Position numbers and translations under genes: made by a program
In this document: piece after piece, positions 60,454 through 64,000 of the stretch
How the letters are laid out: each line of letters starts with the position of its first letter
How positions within the stretch are numbered: position 1 is the stretch's first letter
Origin: Linepithema humile
Taxonomy: Eukaryota; Arthropoda; Insecta; Hymenoptera; Formicidae
Assembly (NCBI RefSeq): GCF_040581485.1
Contig: NC_090133.1
Span: 22,470,139-22,534,138, forward strand
DNA: 64,000 nt
Reading direction: 5' to 3'
Notes under the pieces: generated by a model
Database searches by the model: none
Told to the model about the DNA's origin: nothing
What the model saw: only the letters and a program-made list of their open reading frames with translations

Positions 60454-63276
60454 TCAAGCGGTCACTTCGTTAGTTGCGCATTTGTCGTACATTGCATCCA
60501 GAACTTGGGTGAATTTAAGATGACGTTCTTCCGGGGCAACGGTGGATCCGCGGCTGCCCCACAGAAATTTGATGTGGAACTCGGTACGAAAGGCGTCCGA
60601 CAGCAGTTCGTCGCTCCTGCAGCCTTCGAGGGCAATTTCCGCGTTTCTGCGAAAAAGCGGTAGGTTTTCAGCTAGCTTGCGTGCCGCCTCGAGATGCGAC
60701 CAGACGATCGATAGGCCGCAATCAGATGCCGAGTTTTCCCACGGTGAAAGAACAGCTGCTGTGAGTCCTGAGGGCGTTACAGTGCCTGTGGAAACGTAGT
60801 GTAATATGCGAAACGAGGAAAGAGAGGAGAATAATTTAACAATAATAAAGTAAGAAAAAAGTGAAAAAAATAGAAAAGTTAGAATGTATAAGAAAGTGAA
60901 CTCATTATTATCTGTTAATTCATTGATTAATTATTTTTCCCTTTTCTTCGCAGTAAATATCTATTATTTTTTATATACATACCTAAAACGTCTTCGGGAC
61001 TGCGTTCCCCAAGTAACGCAATCGGTAGCAAATGTGGCAATGTAGTGTTAGGCGCCTGTGGATTGGTACACTCGTTCATAGCCCGCAGTGTAGGCCTGAG
61101 CTTCGCCTCAAAGTTAAAAGCCTCATCTGTATGCTTCTGTCTTAGCAGATGCCACGTATTGGCCAGTCTTTGAATTTGCGGCAGGCATAAACCGAGCATC
61201 ACACCGCAGAAGCCGTAGAGATTGCCGAGCGCGGTTTTTGTATCGATTGCTACTTTGATCCATTTGCTGATTGTAGCTGCCCTTTCTGCGATATTTGTTT
61301 AAAAAATCCGATAAAATTGAGTTTTTACTCAATTAATTAAGAAATTAATATCATTAAATCCTCTTTTTGATTAGTAAATGTTAGATTTCTTATATATCTA
61401 ATATGTATATATTTAATCAATCTTTTGTTTTTACCGTAATTAATGCATACACAAATTATTGATAGATAAAACATGATTCATCTTTTAATCGGAATTTTAG
61501 ATTGTGTTCTCAAACAATAGAACACAATGTTATTGTTACTGTATATATATTAAAACGTATATAAGAATATTGAATAAAATTTTAAAACAATATATATCGA
61601 TGAGAAAAATTGACAGCTTTCAAGACTCACCTATCGCTGTAGCGCCAGCCAACACGGTAACCGCCACCAGCAGCTTCAGACATTCCGATCTCTCGATTAG
61701 ATCCATTCGAGCTTGTCTGCCATGAGGAAGAGTCGCCAGTTCGATGCCGCTCAGTCCGCTTCTGTTTCCCGGTCCCGGCTGAAGCGCCACTTCAAGATCA
61801 ATCCTCGTAAGATGAGAGGCGAGTACCCTCGGCGCCGAATCTAACAACATTCCCGAAACTCCTCTCAAGGCCGTCGGGTCCAAAGGCCTGTGCTCGCCAG
61901 CCGGTAACAGCAATGTCGAGAAACCTTCGATGTCGAGCACCGTAGTGATTTCCAGAGACGGCGCGGCCACCACTAATTGCTCTTCCGCAGATAATTCGTA
62001 CTCGCTGCCATTGTTGCCGTTGGTGCCATCATAGTTGCTATTGTAGTGGCTGCGTATCACTACGCCTTTAATCGGCGCCGAGGGATTGCTGGCGCCGCCG
62101 GAGTTGTTCGCCTCGAATTCACTGTCTCCCGATCCATTCCCGCTGTCGCTGCCGGAGGCCTGGTAGCTCTGATGATGATGATGATGGTGGTGATGATGGT
62201 GATGATGATGATGCTGATGATTTGGCACGTAGGGCACTCTGGGAGGCTTGGGTGGCGCCGTACTCAGCGTGTTCTGGAGATTCAACGGTTGTTGTTGTTG
62301 TTGCTGCTGCAGAGCTGGATCTGAGATTACTCGAGTGATTTTCTGACGACCCAGGGAGAGAGAACAGGAGGGGGGTTGGTTCTGGATCGGCGGTACCCGT
62401 GGCAGAGTGCTAGACTGGATAGGTAGCTGAGGTCCCGTTTGCTGATTGCCATCCCGGGTGACATGTTGCTCGGCACCGTGATGCTGGGCGCTCAATGAAT
62501 GGCTGCGCTGTTGTTTCCTAGGTAGACGAGGTGGCGAACCGGTGGACAGAGAGGACGAGGAAGGACTAGAGCAGTGCTGATTATTTGTAGATCCAGGAAC
62601 GTACGTTAACGGAACCGATCTAGGTTTCGGAGTGACGATACGAGCCCCGCTGGCCTGGCTGATCGGCCGGCCGCTGCCGACGTAGAAGGTTATCAAATCG
62701 GCGACTGTGTCGAAGGCTTCATCTTCGAACTGATATTGCGCTCTCTCGTAAACCGTGTCTGGCTGAATTACGACCTGGCAAAACATTTTAATCTTTATGG
62801 AATAAATTAATTTTAAAAGTGGAATTTTTGGCAAATTTTTGTGTTATTCTATTGTTGAGAAATTAAACTTGAATGTTTATTAATTTAGCTTTCCGGCTTT
62901 TTATTTTTATTCTGCAAAATTTATATTAAACTAGTGCGCGATTAAACAATTAAACATTTTTATTCAATATTTTTATTTTTTACATCAATTATGTATCGCA
63001 ATCTTCTTCGATTTGACAAATCGTCGTCAAACTTACCCGATTGATGACGAAATGAAGCGGTTGGCCTTTCCATCGTACGGTTAGTACGTAATTGCCGGGC
63101 TGGGAGGCACAATCACGCACCAAGAAGTCCCCATCATTCGGCACTTCCGCTTCCGCGCCCTTCCGCCCGCCGCGCAATGTACTACCGTGATACCAGGCAT
63201 GCGATCGTAGATCTCGTGGATCGAGAAGCCGCAATTCTCTTTCTAACAGTTTGCGAATAGACTCTTCAGGTGGCTC
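60454..63276 (-). CDS. BCAR3/NSP-family SH2 adaptor with Cdc25-like GEF domain (3' part)
   Basis: Five exons on the minus strand: 63276-63037, 62774-61631, 61285-60983 and 60785-60454, preceded by at least one unseen exon right of 63277. The visible part is 672 residues. The SH2 domain is split over the first two: HAWYHGSTLRG, DGDFLVRDC (phosphotyrosine-binding Arg in FLVR), NYVLTVRWKG. A Pro/Ser-rich linker follows, with a polyglutamine tract and a run of 14 His (about 62170-62212). The C-terminal half is the RasGEF-like domain with DLIERSECLKLLV and ISKWIKVA. NSP proteins link receptor and integrin signals to p130Cas, using the GEF-like domain for binding rather than catalysis. Four exons are seen; the start is missing. 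Confidence 0.9.
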
Positions 63277-64000
63277 CTGCGATAAATTAAAATAAATTGA
63301 AAATTTTAGTATTTAAATGTTGTCTCTAATTAAATTAAAACGTGTATTCACTGATATATTTTTTCTAAAATAAGACTTTAAACACGAGTGACATTTTAAA
63401 GAAGATAATCATTTATTATTCAATAGAAGACGCGTTGCGATCAGTCCTGAACTAAGTCTTTTTCCTCAACATTCTATATATAAATGATGAATCATTATTA
63501 TATTGAACTCAATGAATATATATTTCAGTGCATTCCTATATCGTTAATGAATTATTGAGATAGAAGATATAGCTATATATCATACATATCACTTCCGCAT
63601 AAGACAATTCCGCCAATCAATGTAGAAAGGAGATGGAGAGAGAGAGAGAGAGAGAGAGGGGGGGAAAGGGAGAGAGAGAGAAGAAAAGAGACGAGAGACT
63701 GCGGTACAGCGAAGATTGGCTTAACAAGAGCAGCCTTGAGCACTCTGTTACAAAGTCGTTGTTCGTCTGCGACTCGTCATCAACGTGCCGCGTCAAGTAG
63801 TTCGATTATTATGCCACTCATCATTGCCCGTACTTGAGTATATCGCTGTGTTCAATCGTTCGTTATGCATCGTCTGATGAAGAATTGGTGTTGCCGTTTC
63901 AACGATTAAAAATTTAAATTTATAATTGCGTATTTCGTACACGAATGTATATGAAATCCCTTGGTAATATTTATGCTACATTAAAACACACGCGGATCAT
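63277..64000. other. Intron or upstream region of the BCAR3 homologue
   Basis: No coding exon is recognised. It contains a (GA)n-rich microsatellite at about 63630-63685. The exon at 63276 begins in phase 0 after an acceptor, so the N-terminus lies here undetected or beyond the window. Confidence 0.5.
63632..63682. repeat. (GA)n-rich microsatellite
   Basis: An interrupted GA-rich run with a short GGGGG break, in the likely intron or 5' flank of the BCAR3 homologue. Confidence 0.9.

Overview
This is eukaryotic, insect nuclear DNA. It is AT-rich, with short introns bounded by GT-AG, conserved single-copy animal genes, a CYP6-type P450 and many foldback DNA elements. Gene content and style fit Hymenoptera, most likely an ant; that is inference, because nothing here is species-diagnostic.

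Layout, left to right. 0-1.2 kb: a TTAA-flanked piggyBac-like MITE, then a probable last exon of an SLC7 cationic amino acid transporter (+). 3.5-4.2 kb: TRAPPC6 subunit (+), followed by a broken intronless copy of eEF1B-delta (4.5-5.2 kb). 5.5-7.8 kb: cystathionine beta-synthase (-, 6 exons). 8.9-10.5 kb: TRMT6 (-, one exon), head-to-head with eIF2B-gamma at 11.0-12.6 kb (+, 4 exons). 12.9-13.7 kb: four foldback elements packed just upstream of ribosomal protein L37 (13.8-14.9 kb, +). 15.9-17.0 kb: Mpv17-like protein (+). 19.2-21.4 kb: RCC2-like RCC1-repeat protein (+). 23.6-24.5 kb: Rab18 (-), head-to-head with the copper P-type ATPase ATP7 (25.6-39.6 kb, +). 41.2-42.1 kb: Siva homologue (-). 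42.9-44.9 kb: CYP6-family P450 (-). 44.9-49.5 kb: no genes, but foldbacks, a (CA)n tract and an inverted relic of the P450 promoter. 49.5-55.0 kb: a decayed 5.55-kb two-gene DNA transposon. 55-60.4 kb: several MITEs, including a hAT-type element with a perfect 8-bp target duplication. 60.5-63.3 kb: 3' part of a BCAR3/NSP-family SH2 adaptor (-), running off the right edge.

Most genes are unrelated housekeeping functions: vesicle traffic (TRAPPC6, Rab18), translation (TRMT6, eIF2B-gamma, RpL37), sulfur amino acids (CBS) and copper export (ATP7). Two divergent pairs, TRMT6/eIF2B-gamma and Rab18/ATP7, probably share promoter regions. All exon boundaries given were worked out by eye and checked for phase. 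Each reconstructed multi-exon CDS closes in frame, except the two partial genes at the window edges.

The most interesting signal is at ATP7. Four separate candidate first coding exons (the first one split in two) are spread over 6 kb. All end in phase 2 and all fit the same downstream acceptor, so the gene may make four N-terminal isoforms. Two of these leaders carry acidic dileucine sorting motifs. The transposon at 49.5-55 kb and the 396-bp MITE at 47.7 kb share CACT-type termini and TA flanks, which suggests one family of autonomous-derived and non-autonomous elements.
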